Assembly (NCBI GenBank): GCA_002356635.1
Contig: CP023454.1
Span: 1,596,501 to 1,660,500, forward strand
Direction: 5' to 3'
Length of the DNA stretch: 64,000 bases
DNA from: Rhodobacteraceae bacterium QY30
GTDB taxonomy: Bacteria > Pseudomonadota > Alphaproteobacteria > Rhodobacterales > Rhodobacteraceae
The notes beneath the pieces are model-generated. The model was not told the DNA's origin. It saw nothing but the letters and a program-made list of their open reading frames with translations, and did not search any database. The position numbers and the translations under genes are program-made. Of this stretch, positions 8,538 to 17,185 are shown piece by piece (positions within the stretch are counted from its first letter, which is position 1; each line of letters starts with the position of its first letter).

Positions 8538-10082
8538 ATGAGCGACGTGGTGGAAGGCCGCAGGTCACGAGGGGGCGGCGGCGCGGCCCGCCGGGCAGAG
8601 CGCAGCGCGGTGCATTTCGAGACCGCGCGCTACATCGAGCGCAAGATCCCCAACCTCGAGATGCTCAATGACGAGGCGCTGGAGATCATCGAGACCAACG
8701 CCGAGACGATCCTTGAGGAGATCGGCGTCAACTTCGTCGAAAATCCTGCCGCGCTGGAGCTGTGGCGGCAGGCCGGTGCCGATGTGCGCGGCGAACGCGT
8801 CCACGTCCCGCGCGGCCTGGCCCGCGAACTGGCGAAGACCGCACCGAAAAGCTTTACCCAACACGCTCGCAACCCCGAACGCTCGGTCGAGATCGGTGGT
8901 CGGAACCTGGTGCTGGCCCCGGTCTACGGCCCGCCCTTCGTGCGCGACGCCGACGGGGGCCGCCGCTACGCCACCATCGCGGATTTCCAGAAGTTCGTGA
9001 AGCTGGGGTTCATGTCGAAGTGGCTGCACCATTCCGGCGGCACGGTCTGCGAACCGACCGACATTCCGGTGAACAAGCGTCACCTGGACATGCTGCTGGC
9101 GCACATGACGCTGTCGGACAAGCCGTTCATGGGCTCGGTCACCGCGCCCGAACGCGCCGCGGATTCGGTCGAGATGGCCGATATCCTGTTCGGCGGGCTG
9201 AACGGCCGCACGGTGATGACCAGCCTTGTGAACATCAACAGCCCCATGACCTTCGACGGGATCATGATGGGCGCGCTGGAAGTCTACGCAAAGGCCAACC
9301 AGGCCGCGATCATCAGCCCCTTCATCGTCGGGGGCGCCATGTCGCCCGTGACGGTGGCGGGCACCCTGACGCAGGTTCTGGTCGAGCTTCTGGCAGGCGT
9401 GGCCTACAGCCAGCTTGTGCAGAAGGGTGCGCCGGTCATCGCGGGCGCCTTCGTCACCTCGACCGACATGGCCTCGGGCGCGCCCACCTTCGGCACCCCG
9501 GAAGCCAGCCTTGTGACCTATGGCGCGGGCCAACTGGTGCGGAGACTGGGCTTGCCCTACCGTTCGGCGGGCGGCTTCACCGGATCGAAGCTGCCGGATG
9601 CGCAAGCGGCCTACGAATCGGCCAACAGCCTGAACATGGGGCTTCTGTCCGGCGTGAACTTCATGCTTCACGCCTGCGGCTGGCTGGAGGGTGGGCTTGT
9701 GTCCTCCTTCGAGAAGTTCGTGATGGACGCCGATCAGCTGGGCGTGCTGCACAGCCTGGCCCGCGGCATCGACATGTCGGAAAACGGCCAGGCGATGGAC
9801 GCGCTGCGCTATGTGGGGTCTGGCCAGGCCAGCCACTTCCTGGGCACCGACCACACGCAGGCGAACTTCAAGACCGCGTTCTGGAAGACCGACCTTCTGG
9901 ACTACAAGCCCTTCGAGGCATGGGAAGACGAGGGCGCGCGCGACACCGTGGCGCTGGCCTCGGCGCGGGTGCAGAAGCTGTTGGGCGACTACCAGAAACC
10001 GGCGCTGGACCCGGCCATCGAAGAGGCGCTGAACGACTATGTGGCGAAGAAGAAGGCCTCGATGCCGGACGCCTTCATGTGA
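8538..10082 (+). CDS. MttB-superfamily methyltransferase (non-pyrrolysine)
   Basis: This 514-residue protein belongs to the trimethylamine methyltransferase (MttB) superfamily, TIM-barrel enzymes that move methyl groups from quaternary or tertiary amines to a corrinoid protein. Segments such as [33 protein letters not shown] and [20 protein letters not shown] are typical. The frame has no in-frame TAG, so it belongs to the non-pyrrolysine group, some of which demethylate glycine betaine or proline betaine. Two ATGs are close together; GGGAGA (8525-8530) suits the second (8538). No corrinoid protein or reactivase gene is adjacent. A terminator follows. The soxBDAG operon lies 30 kb away; a shared methylamine/betaine pathway is only an inference. 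Confidence 0.85.
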   Translation: MSDVVEGRRSRGGGGAARRAERSAVHFETARYIERKIPNLEMLNDEALEIIETNAETILEEIGVNFVENPAALELWRQAGADVRGERVHVPRGLARELAKTAPKSFTQHARNPERSVEIGGRNLVLAPVYGPPFVRDADGGRRYATIADFQKFVKLGFMSKWLHHSGGTVCEPTDIPVNKRHLDMLLAHMTLSDKPFMGSVTAPERAADSVEMADILFGGLNGRTVMTSLVNINSPMTFDGIMMGALEVYAKANQAAIISPFIVGGAMSPVTVAGTLTQVLVELLAGVAYSQLVQKGAPVIAGAFVTSTDMASGAPTFGTPEASLVTYGAGQLVRRLGLPYRSAGGFTGSKLPDAQAAYESANSLNMGLLSGVNFMLHACGWLEGGLVSSFEKFVMDADQLGVLHSLARGIDMSENGQAMDALRYVGSGQASHFLGTDHTQANFKTAFWKTDLLDYKPFEAWEDEGARDTVALASARVQKLLGDYQKPALDPAIEEALNDYVAKKKASMPDAFM

Positions 10083-10103
10083 TGCTGGCTCCGCTGGGGC
10101 AGG

Positions 10104-10127
10104 GGGCGGCCTTCGGGCCGCCCTTTT
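10104..10127 (+). terminator. Rho-independent terminator after the MttB-like gene
   Basis: An 8-bp GC stem (GGGCGGCC, TTCG loop, GGCCGCCC) is followed by TTTT. It lies 21 nt after the stop codon of the methyltransferase gene and ends just before the convergent oxidoreductase stop at 10132. Confidence 0.85.
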
Positions 10128-10131
10128 CGTT

Positions 10132-11214
10132 TCAGCGCAACCGCGACGGCGAGAGCGCCGCGACCACGTCCGCGTCCAGATCGGGCGCCCGCCCGCCGAT
10201 CAGGTCGGCCACCAGCGCGCTGGCCGCGGCCGAGGTCTGGAAACCGTAGCCGCCTTGGCCCGCCAGCCAGAAGAAATCGCGCTGCGACGGATCGAAACCG
10301 ATGACGGGCACCCGGTCGGGCGCGAAGGTCCGCAACCCCGCCCAGGACGAGATCAGCCGCGTCACCGGCTCGGTCACGCGTTCCTCGTAGCGCGCCAGCC
10401 CCTCTGCCAGAACCATGTCATCGGCCCAGGCGTCATGGGCCTCCATCGCGTCCTCCTCGGCCGGCGATACGATCAGCGCCCCCGCGTCGGGCTTGGCATA
10501 CCAGGTTTCGCCCACGCCGAAGATCATCGGCCAGCGGCTGACATCCAGGCCGCCGGGTGCCGGAATCCGCGCCATCGAGCGGCGGTGCGGGGTCAGCCCC
10601 AGCGGCACGACCCCGGCCATCGCGGCAACCGGATCGGCCCAGGCGCCTGCCGCGTTCACGACGATCCGGGCCCGCACCTCTCCCTGTGGGGTCTCGGCCG
10701 CCCAGATCCCGTCCGCTTCACGCCTTAGCGCCGTAACCGGCGCGCCGGTCTTGATCGTGGCGCCGTTCGCCCGCGCCTCGCGCGCGAAGTTCTGGATCAG
10801 AAGGTCGGTGTCGATGTCGCGCGCCTCGTCGCCCCGGGCGGCGAAGCGCACCGTGTCGGGGTTCAGGATCGGCACCCAGGCCAGCGCGTCCTCGAAGGGT
10901 ATCTCGGTCAGGTCCATGTAGGCGGCTTCGGCCTCGAAGCCCGCGCGTTCCTCGGCCCCCGCGACAATCATCATGCCGCGCGGGCTCAGAACGCCGCCCT
11001 GCGCCGTCGCCAGATGCTCTTCGCTGCCGTAGGACAGTGCAACGATCGCAGGCTTGCCGTAGCGCGGCTCGAACAGCGCGGCCGAACGGCCCGAGGCATG
11101 ATGGGCCAGGTGCGCCTCGGTTTCGGCCAGCCAGACCGTGCCCAGATGCGACAGCCGCGCCGCGGCCGAAATTCCGGCGATCCCGCCGCCGATGATAAGA
11201 AAATCCTGTGTCAT
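10132..11214 (-). CDS. FAD-dependent amino acid/amine oxidoreductase (DAO family)
   Basis: This 360-residue flavoprotein of the D-amino acid oxidase fold resembles D-arginine dehydrogenase or glycine/sarcosine oxidase-type enzymes. FAD binding is seen at the N-terminus (FLIIGGGIAGISAAARLS), with ASGRSAALFEPRYG next and the C-terminal GQGGYGFQTSAAASALVADL. It would oxidise an amino acid or N-methylated amine and pass electrons to oxygen or quinone. It lies 111 nt after sqr on the same strand, separated by a strong stem-loop. The convergent MttB-like gene may relate to the same amine metabolism (inference). The substrate cannot be assigned. Confidence 0.82.
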   Translation of the reverse strand: MTQDFLIIGGGIAGISAAARLSHLGTVWLAETEAHLAHHASGRSAALFEPRYGKPAIVALSYGSEEHLATAQGGVLSPRGMMIVAGAEERAGFEAEAAYMDLTEIPFEDALAWVPILNPDTVRFAARGDEARDIDTDLLIQNFAREARANGATIKTGAPVTALRREADGIWAAETPQGEVRARIVVNAAGAWADPVAAMAGVVPLGLTPHRRSMARIPAPGGLDVSRWPMIFGVGETWYAKPDAGALIVSPAEEDAMEAHDAWADDMVLAEGLARYEERVTEPVTRLISSWAGLRTFAPDRVPVIGFDPSQRDFFWLAGQGGYGFQTSAAASALVADLIGGRAPDLDADVVAALSPSRLR

Positions 11215-11275
11215 GCGACATTCCTGACATGCGCGCGGATGCTTGGAAAGATCCCTCGACGCACCCCTGAACGAT

Positions 11276-11301
11276 GCAATCCCGCCGGGTGGCGGGATTG
11301 C
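11276..11301 (-). terminator. Stem-loop after sqr
   Basis: A perfect 11-bp stem, GCAATCCCGCC / GGCGGGATTGC, with a 4-nt loop lies 25 nt downstream of the sqr stop and before the oxidoreductase gene. There is no clear T-run on the minus strand, so it may be a weak terminator or an mRNA-stabilising hairpin. Confidence 0.5.
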
Positions 11302-11325
11302 GGGGCCATGCCAGGTAAGACGCCG

Positions 11326-12609
11326 TCAGCCGTGCTTCACGTCCTTCAGCTTGTCGATGCCCAGGGTCTGCATCGCCAGGCGTTCGTAGAACGGCTCGGA
11401 CGTGCCCTTGCGGATCTTGTGGATGAAGTATTTCTCGAAACCCACCTTCGCCAGGTGCACCCATTTGCCCGAGGCCGACCAGTTCACGTTGCGCGGCGGA
11501 ATCTGCGGCTGGGCCACGAAGGCGATCCCGCTGTCGCCGAAATCGGCAAGGCAGACCGCGTTCCAGGTGGCGACGCTGTCAGGTTCCTTGCCGCGCACCA
11601 GCGCATTGATGTTCTGCGCGGCCGCGGTGACCATCGATTCGATCATGAAGCCGGTCTTGGGGACGCCCACCGGCACCGGCGTTGCTGCAAGTGGCGGGAT
11701 CGCCACGCAGACGCCGACGGCAAAGACGTTGGGATATTTCGGGTTCCGCTGGTGCTTGTCGATGATGGTGAAGCCGCGCGGATTCGACAGGCCCTCGATC
11801 CCGGATACCGCCTTGATGCCCCGGAAGGCGGGCAGCAGCATCGAATACTTGAACGGCACCTCCCGTTCCGCCCTCACGCTGCCGTCCTCGGCGATTTCCT
11901 CGACGATCATCCGGCCGTCCTCGACCTTTTTCACCCGGCTGGAGGTCATCCATTTGATGTGCTTTTCGCGCAGCTCGGATTCCAGAAGGCCCTTGGTATC
12001 GCCGACGCCATCCAGTCCCAGATGCCCGATGTAGGGTTCCGAGGTGACGAAGGTCATCGGGACCCGGTCGCGCAGCTTGGCGCGACGAAGCGCGGTTTCG
12101 ATGATGAAGGTGAATTCGTAGGCCGGACCGAAGCAGGATGCGCCCTGCACCGCGCCGATGACGACCGGACCGGGATCCTTGCAGAACCGCTCGAACGCCT
12201 CATGGGCCTTCAGGGCGTGGTCGATGTGGCAGATCGACTGCGTGTGTCCCTCGGGGCCAAGTCCCTCGATCTCGTCGAAGGCCAGTTCCGGTCCGGTGGC
12301 GATCACGATGAAGTCGTAGGCGACCGAGCGCCCGTCGACCAGTTCGACCCGGTTCTCGGCCGGGTGCAACCGTTCCGCCGCCACGGGGATGAACTCGATC
12401 CCCTTGCGGGCCATGGTCGGGGCCAGGTCGATGCTGATGTCCGCCTTTTCGCGCCAGCCGACGGCGACCCACGGGTTCGAGGGGACGAAGTGGTAGGTGG
12501 GATCCCTGGTGATGACGGTGATTTTGTCTTCGGGCCTCAGCGCCTCGCGCAGTTCATAGGCCATGATGGCCCCGCCCAACCCCGCCCCCAGGACAACGAC
12601 ATGTGCCAT
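11326..12609 (-). CDS. sqr: Sulfide:quinone oxidoreductase, type I
   Basis: SQR oxidises sulfide to sulfane sulfur/polysulfide and reduces quinone at the membrane. The 427-residue flavoprotein begins with the FAD motif VLGAGLGGAIMAYEL. Cysteines lie at residues 127 (SICHID), 159 (GASCFG) and 353 (AVCLAD), the same numbering I recall for the three essential cysteines of Rhodobacter capsulatus SQR. The C-terminal part (KVGFEKYFIHKIRKG) fits the membrane-binding helices. The ATG at 12607-12609 has a good site (GGGAGGAA) upstream. The promoter carries a perfect SqrR-type inverted repeat beside a TATAAT box. A SqrR-like repressor gene lies at 22985-23386. Confidence 0.93.
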   Translation of the reverse strand: MAHVVVLGAGLGGAIMAYELREALRPEDKITVITRDPTYHFVPSNPWVAVGWREKADISIDLAPTMARKGIEFIPVAAERLHPAENRVELVDGRSVAYDFIVIATGPELAFDEIEGLGPEGHTQSICHIDHALKAHEAFERFCKDPGPVVIGAVQGASCFGPAYEFTFIIETALRRAKLRDRVPMTFVTSEPYIGHLGLDGVGDTKGLLESELREKHIKWMTSSRVKKVEDGRMIVEEIAEDGSVRAEREVPFKYSMLLPAFRGIKAVSGIEGLSNPRGFTIIDKHQRNPKYPNVFAVGVCVAIPPLAATPVPVGVPKTGFMIESMVTAAAQNINALVRGKEPDSVATWNAVCLADFGDSGIAFVAQPQIPPRNVNWSASGKWVHLAKVGFEKYFIHKIRKGTSEPFYERLAMQTLGIDKLKDVKHG

Positions 12610-12633
12610 TCCGGTTCCTCCCTCGGACTGCCC

Positions 12634-12639
12634 ATTATA
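12634..12639 (-). promoter_or_regulatory. -10 element of the sqr promoter
   Basis: On the minus strand this reads TATAAT exactly, in TGTATAATGGG, 25 nt upstream of the sqr ATG. No good TTGACA-like -35 is seen. The inverted repeat at 12639-12658 fills the spacer, so a bound repressor would block polymerase. Confidence 0.6.
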
Positions 12640-12658
12640 CATTCGAAGATATGAATGT
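12639..12658. promoter_or_regulatory. Predicted SqrR operator
   Basis: This is a perfect inverted repeat, ACATTC-N8-GAATGT, with 6-bp arms. The inner ATTC-N8-GAAT is the motif I recall for SqrR, the persulfide-responsive repressor of R. capsulatus. It overlaps the spacer of the sqr promoter and the first base of the -10 box. A SqrR-like protein with matching cysteine spacing is encoded in this window. Binding itself is inferred. Confidence 0.75.
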
Positions 12659-12715
12659 TTTTCCTCGGGTCAAGCCGCGCGTCCGGTGCCAAAGAGTCGC
12701 AGGTGCCCGGACAGG

Positions 12716-12750
12716 AAAAAAGGCCCGGGCGCGCAGGGCCCCGGGCCTTT
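12716..12750 (-). terminator. Rho-independent terminator of the BMP gene
   Basis: A 10-bp stem, AAGGCCCGGG / CCCGGGCCTT, is followed on the minus strand by a T-run (positions 12716-12721 are all A on the plus strand). It lies 20 nt downstream of the BMP-protein stop codon. Confidence 0.85.
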
Positions 12751-12769
12751 CGATGCCGTGGTCAGGCGA

Positions 12770-13843
12770 TCACTTCGGATATTCTGCGGTGATGCCTTCG
12801 ACGAAGAAGTTCATGCCCTGAAGCTCTGCATCCGTGGCCACCTGGCCATCTGCCAGCCAGTCCGAGCCATCCTGCTTCTTCAGCGGACCGGTAAACGGAT
12901 GGTAGGAGCCGTCGGCGATCTTGGCCTGAACCGCTTCCGCCTCGGCCTTCACCTCGGCGGGAACGGCCTCGGTGATCTCGCCGATCTGGACGGTGCCTTC
13001 CTTGATGCCGGTCCAGCTGGCCTTGGATTCCCACTTTCCGTCCAGCACCGCCTGCACGCGGTCGATGTAATAGGGCGTCCAGTGGTCGATGATCGAGGCG
13101 ATGCGCGGTTTGGGCTTGTAGGCGGCCATGTCGCTGGCCTGACCGAAGCTGTAGATCCCGGCTTCCTGCGCCTTGGCCTGCGGCGCGGTGGAATCGGTGT
13201 GTTGCAGGATCACGTCCACGCCTTCCGCGATCAGGGCCGAGGCCGCATCTGCCTCTTTCGCGGGGTCGAACCAGCTGTAGGCCCAGACGATCTTCATCTC
13301 GACGTTCGGGTTCACCTTGCGGGCATGGATGAAGGACGAGTTGATGCCCTGGATCACCTCGGGGATCGGGAAGGATCCGATGTAGCCGATCTTGTTCGAC
13401 TTGGTCATGCGGCCCGCGATGGTGCCGATCACGGCGCGGCCTTCATAGAAGCGCGCGTCATAGACCGACAGGTTCGGCGCCAGCTTGTAGCCGGTGGCAT
13501 GTTCGAATTTCACGTCCGGGAACTTGGCGGCCACATTGGCCGTCGCATCCATGAAGCCGAAGGAGGTGGTGAAGATCAGCTTGTTGCCGTCCAGCGCCAG
13601 TTGCGTGATGGCGCGTTCGGCATCGGCGCCTTCCGGCACGTTCTCGATGGCCGAAGTCACGACCTTGCCGCCGAAATGGGCTTCCATCTCCTTGCGGGCC
13701 TGATCGTGCTGATAGGTCCAGCCGCCGTCCCCCGGCACGCCGACATAGATGAAGCCGACCTTCAGCGGCTCCTGGGCCACTGCGCCCGTGGCCAGAAGTC
13801 CCAGCGTCATCGCGACGCCGGCAAGAAGGGTTCTGCGGTGCAT
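12770..13843 (-). CDS. BMP-family ABC transporter substrate-binding protein
   Basis: This is a 357-residue periplasmic binding protein of the basic membrane protein (BMP/Med/PnrA) family, whose known members bind nucleosides or related purines. A signal peptide is visible (MHRRTLLAGVAMTLGLLATG, cleaved near AVAQ-EP), followed by LKVGFIYVGVPGDGGWTYQH and the family segment GINSSFIHARKVNP. It lacks the lipobox Cys of many relatives. Permease and ATPase genes are not adjacent, so it acts with a transporter encoded elsewhere or is an orphan. It has its own terminator and is divergent from the photolyase gene. Confidence 0.88.
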   Translation of the reverse strand: MHRRTLLAGVAMTLGLLATGAVAQEPLKVGFIYVGVPGDGGWTYQHDQARKEMEAHFGGKVVTSAIENVPEGADAERAITQLALDGNKLIFTTSFGFMDATANVAAKFPDVKFEHATGYKLAPNLSVYDARFYEGRAVIGTIAGRMTKSNKIGYIGSFPIPEVIQGINSSFIHARKVNPNVEMKIVWAYSWFDPAKEADAASALIAEGVDVILQHTDSTAPQAKAQEAGIYSFGQASDMAAYKPKPRIASIIDHWTPYYIDRVQAVLDGKWESKASWTGIKEGTVQIGEITEAVPAEVKAEAEAVQAKIADGSYHPFTGPLKKQDGSDWLADGQVATDAELQGMNFFVEGITAEYPK

Positions 13844-14050
13844 GAATGATTTCTCCTGTTGGTGACAAGGCTTTGGGGCAATGGGCCGGCGGCTTTGGGT
13901 CTGCTGGCCGCGGGCCGCGCCATCACGTCCGAAGTCTCATGCGATCGGCGGCATTTTGTAAAGGGTGGAGGGCGCGCGATTTTTTCGGCATTGCGTGATC
14001 TGTTCCCGGTTTTGCTGCGTAATGCGTTGCAGAACGCAAAGGAGTGACCG

Positions 14051-15508
14051 ATGACCCAGGATCCGAACCCGGCCGCCACCGCCATCCGGCCTGCCATCCT
14101 TTGGCTGCGGCGCGACCTGCGGCTGACGGACCATCCGGCGTTGGCGGCAGCTTTGGCGTCAGGCCGCCCCGTCATTCCGGTCTTCCTGCATGACGAGACG
14201 GTCGAGGCGCTGGGGGCGGCGGCGAAATGGCGGCTGGGGCTGTCTCTGGCCGACTTCGCGGCCCGGCTGGCGCCCCTGGGCAGCCGCCTGATCCTGCGGC
14301 GGGGTGCGGCGCTGCCGTCGCTGATGGCGCTGGTTGCGGAAACCGGCGCGGCCGAGGTCCACTGGTCGCGCGGCTATGACCCCGACGCCATTGCCCGCGA
14401 CACGGCCGTCAAGGCGGCGCTGAAGGCGGCGGGCCTGGGCGCCGAAAGCCATCCCGGCGCGCTTCTGGCTGAACCCTGGGATCTGAAGACGGGGCAGGGC
14501 GGGTTCTACCGGGTTTACAGTCCTTTCTGGAAGGCGCTCTCCGCGCGCGGGGTCAATCCGCCCGTCCCCGCGCCCGCGCATCTGGCCGCGCCCGATGTCT
14601 GGCCCGCTTCGGACCGGCTTGAGGACTGGCGCATGGGCGCGGCGATGAATCGCGGCGCGGCGGTCGTGTTGCCCTGGCAGCGCGTGGGCGAGCCCTGGGC
14701 GCTTCGCCGGTTGCGCGCCTTCCTCGATGGTCCGGTTGCGGCCTATGCCGAAAACCGCGACCGGATCGACATGCCCGCGACATCGGGCCTGTCCGAGAAC
14801 CTTGCCTGGGGCGAGATCTCGCCCCGCACCATCTGGCACGCCGCCTTTCCCCGCGTTCAGGAAGGCAATCGGGGGGCCGTCAAGTTCCTGTCCGAACTGG
14901 CCTGGCGCGATTTCGCCTGGCACCTGATGTTCCACACGCCCCACCTGGCCAGCCGCAACTGGCGCGACGGCTGGGACGCCTTTCCCTGGCGCGGCGACAA
15001 TCCGGATGCCGAAGCCTGGCGGCGCGGCCGCACCGGCGAGCCGCTGGTCGATGCCGCCATGCGCGAGATGTTCGTGACGGGTCGGATGCACAACCGCGCC
15101 CGGATGATCGCGGCCTCTTACCTGACCAAGCATCTTCTGACCGACTGGCGGGTGGGCCTTGACTGGTTTGCCGAATGTCTGACCGACTGGGATCCGGCCG
15201 CCAATGCGCTGGGGTGGCAGTGGGTCGCAGGCTCGGGCCCGGATGCGGCGCCCTATTTCCGCATCTTCAACCCCGCCACCCAGGCCGAGCGTCACGACCC
15301 CGAAGCCGCCTATCGCCACATGTGGCTGGCCGAAGGAAACGCCCGTCCTGCCGCACCGGCGCTGGCCTGGTTCGACGCGGTGCCGCGCCGTTGGGGCCTT
15401 TCGCCGCAGGATGCCCCCGCCCGACCGAGCCTTTCGCTGGCGGAAGGCCGCGCCCGGGCGCTGGACGCTTATGCAACAGCACGCGCCCCAGACGCCGCCG
15501 CCGAATGA
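14051..15508 (+). CDS. phr: Deoxyribodipyrimidine photolyase (class I)
   Basis: This flavoprotein repairs UV-induced cyclobutane pyrimidine dimers with blue light. The 485-residue protein starts with the antenna domain motif ILWLRRDLRLTDHPALAAAL. The C-terminal FAD/catalytic domain shows ELAWRDFAWHLMFH, MREMFVTGRMHNRARMIAAS, and the class I segment DWDPAANALGWQWVAG. The ATG at 14051 is preceded by AAAGGAG. It is the first gene of a same-direction run phr-trgA-trgB-cysK-mscS. Confidence 0.94.
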   Translation: MTQDPNPAATAIRPAILWLRRDLRLTDHPALAAALASGRPVIPVFLHDETVEALGAAAKWRLGLSLADFAARLAPLGSRLILRRGAALPSLMALVAETGAAEVHWSRGYDPDAIARDTAVKAALKAAGLGAESHPGALLAEPWDLKTGQGGFYRVYSPFWKALSARGVNPPVPAPAHLAAPDVWPASDRLEDWRMGAAMNRGAAVVLPWQRVGEPWALRRLRAFLDGPVAAYAENRDRIDMPATSGLSENLAWGEISPRTIWHAAFPRVQEGNRGAVKFLSELAWRDFAWHLMFHTPHLASRNWRDGWDAFPWRGDNPDAEAWRRGRTGEPLVDAAMREMFVTGRMHNRARMIAASYLTKHLLTDWRVGLDWFAECLTDWDPAANALGWQWVAGSGPDAAPYFRIFNPATQAERHDPEAAYRHMWLAEGNARPAAPALAWFDAVPRRWGLSPQDAPARPSLSLAEGRARALDAYATARAPDAAAE

Positions 15509-15580
15509 TTCGGGTTGCCTTGTGCCGGCAAGGCTCCGAAAACCGGGCGAAAGCCTTCTTGCACGGGACAAGCCGCCGAA

Positions 15581-16021
15581 ATGCCCACCGCAGCGAAACT
15601 TGTCGGGTCGATCCTCTTCGCCCTTCTGGCCTTCCTTCTGGCGGGGATGTTCCGGCAGTATCTGCCGCCCGCCACGCAACTGGGCTGGTTCGATCAGATC
15701 AGCACCGCGATCGGCTTCTTCTGCGGCTGGAAGATCATGGGCGCCAACGCCGGGCAGGGCACCGTCATCGCGCTGAACAACGGCCTGCGGACCGGCGTCA
15801 CGATGGTGTTTCTGGCGCTGGTGCTGTTTTCGTTCGAGGAAATGTATCAGGTGGCGATCCGCAAGATGTATGACGGCCCGGTCGAGGCGCTTCTGGGCGC
15901 CGTCAACATCGGGGCGGATTTCGCCCGGATGCTGCTTCAGGCGGACTTGCTTGTGGTGCTGATCCTGGGCGGGATGTTCTGCGGCTGGCTGACCGAACAG
16001 GCCGCGCGGCGCTGGCCCTGA
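15581..16021 (+). CDS. trgA: TrgA family membrane protein (tellurite resistance locus)
   Basis: This 146-residue membrane protein has about four hydrophobic segments, at LVGSILFALLAFLLAGMF, the IGFFCGWKIMGAN region, VTMVFLALVLFSFEEMY and LLVVLILGGMFCGWLTE. It matches the TrgA protein found with trgB and cysK in the Rhodobacter sphaeroides tellurite-resistance locus; the gene order here is the same. The biochemical function of TrgA is not known. The ATG at 15581 gives the family start MPTAAKLVGSILF; the upstream in-frame extension is unsupported. trgB begins 2 nt after its stop. Confidence 0.85.
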   Translation: MPTAAKLVGSILFALLAFLLAGMFRQYLPPATQLGWFDQISTAIGFFCGWKIMGANAGQGTVIALNNGLRTGVTMVFLALVLFSFEEMYQVAIRKMYDGPVEALLGAVNIGADFARMLLQADLLVVLILGGMFCGWLTEQAARRWP

Positions 16022-16023
16022 TC

Positions 16024-17133
16024 TTGACGACGACTGTCTTTCTCTGCGGCCCGCTGGCCGACGGGGCGCTGCGTCAGGCGCTTCTGGGGGAACCGGCGGT
16101 CCGTGCCGCGACCTTGCGCGACGCGGCGCTGGTCGGTGCCGCGGCGCGGCCCGCGCTGGTGGCCCGGCCGGGCGGCGCGGTGCCGGGGCTGTTGGCCGAA
16201 CTGACGGACGAGGCCCTGGCGCGGCTGTGCTTCTGGCAGGCCGACCGGCCGGGCGAGGTCTGGCCCGTGGACGCCCCCGGTGCGACTCCGGCGCGCGTCT
16301 GGTGGGATGCAGACGCTTCCCCGGCGGCCGCAGCCGCGGATTGGGATGCACGCGCATGGATGGAACGCTGGCGGGACACGGTGGTCGCGGCCGTGCCCGA
16401 TGTCCTGATGCATCGGGGCCACCGCCCGGCGCCCCAGGTGCTGGCCCGCTGGCCGCAGATCCTGACCCGCGCCGGGGCCCGGGTGCGGGCGGCGGCGGCC
16501 GGGCCGGTGACGCTGCGCCATGATGCGACCGCCGGGGACGTTGCGGTGGAGCGCCATTTCCAGCCCTACGCCCATTACTTCGCGGTCGATGAATACGACC
16601 TGCGGTTCCGCCGCTTCGACGGCACGCTCAGCCAGACCCTCAACCGGGCGGTGTTCATCTCGGGTGATGCGGTCGTGGTCCTGCCCTATGATCCGCGGAC
16701 CGACCGCGTGCTGGTCATCGAACAGTTCCGGGCCGGTCCCCTGGGCCGTGGCGATCCGCAGCCCTGGCTGATCGAGGCCATCGCCGGCCGCATCGACGGC
16801 GGCGAGACGCCCGACTCCTCGGCACGACGCGAGGCAATTGAGGAGGCCGGCCTGACGCTGGGAACGCTGCACAAGGTGGCGGATTACTATCCGTCGCCCG
16901 CGGCAAAGGCCGAATACATCTACAGCTTCGTCGGAATGTGCGACCTCTCCGATGCCTCGGTCCGCCACGGCGGCCTTCCGGGCGAGGGCGAGGACATCCG
17001 CGCCCATGTCCTGACCTTCGGGCAACTGATGGACCTGGTCGCCTCGGGCGAGGTGACGAATGCGCCGCTGCTGCTCTGCGCCTACTGGCTTTCGGCGCAT
17101 CGCGCGCGGCTCAGGTCCGCCGCCGGGGCTTGA
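16024..17133 (+). CDS. trgB: TrgB: Nudix hydrolase with N-terminal GGCT-like domain
   Basis: The 369-residue protein has two parts. Residues 1 to about 75 (VFLCGPLADGALRQALLG, RPGGAVPGLLAEL) look like a gamma-glutamylcyclotransferase/AIG2-like fold. The C-terminal part holds a complete Nudix box, GRIDGGE-x7-REAIEEAGL, at about residues 258-280, as in ADP-ribose pyrophosphatases. The likely start is TTG at 16024, directly after trgA, because the fold begins there; no strong ribosome site is visible. It lies between trgA and cysK, as in the known R. sphaeroides tellurite locus. Its true substrate is unknown, though a nucleoside diphosphate sugar is likely. Confidence 0.85.
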   Translation: MTTTVFLCGPLADGALRQALLGEPAVRAATLRDAALVGAAARPALVARPGGAVPGLLAELTDEALARLCFWQADRPGEVWPVDAPGATPARVWWDADASPAAAAADWDARAWMERWRDTVVAAVPDVLMHRGHRPAPQVLARWPQILTRAGARVRAAAAGPVTLRHDATAGDVAVERHFQPYAHYFAVDEYDLRFRRFDGTLSQTLNRAVFISGDAVVVLPYDPRTDRVLVIEQFRAGPLGRGDPQPWLIEAIAGRIDGGETPDSSARREAIEEAGLTLGTLHKVADYYPSPAAKAEYIYSFVGMCDLSDASVRHGGLPGEGEDIRAHVLTFGQLMDLVASGEVTNAPLLLCAYWLSAHRARLRSAAGA

Positions 17134-17185
17134 GGTTCGATCCGTCGCGGCCTAGGCTGCACCCCCGAGAAGAAGGAGTCCGCCC

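Noticed and set aside
8538-10082. Pyrrolysine-dependent MttB
   Set aside because: No in-frame TAG codon in the gene, so it is not a pyrrolysine protein.
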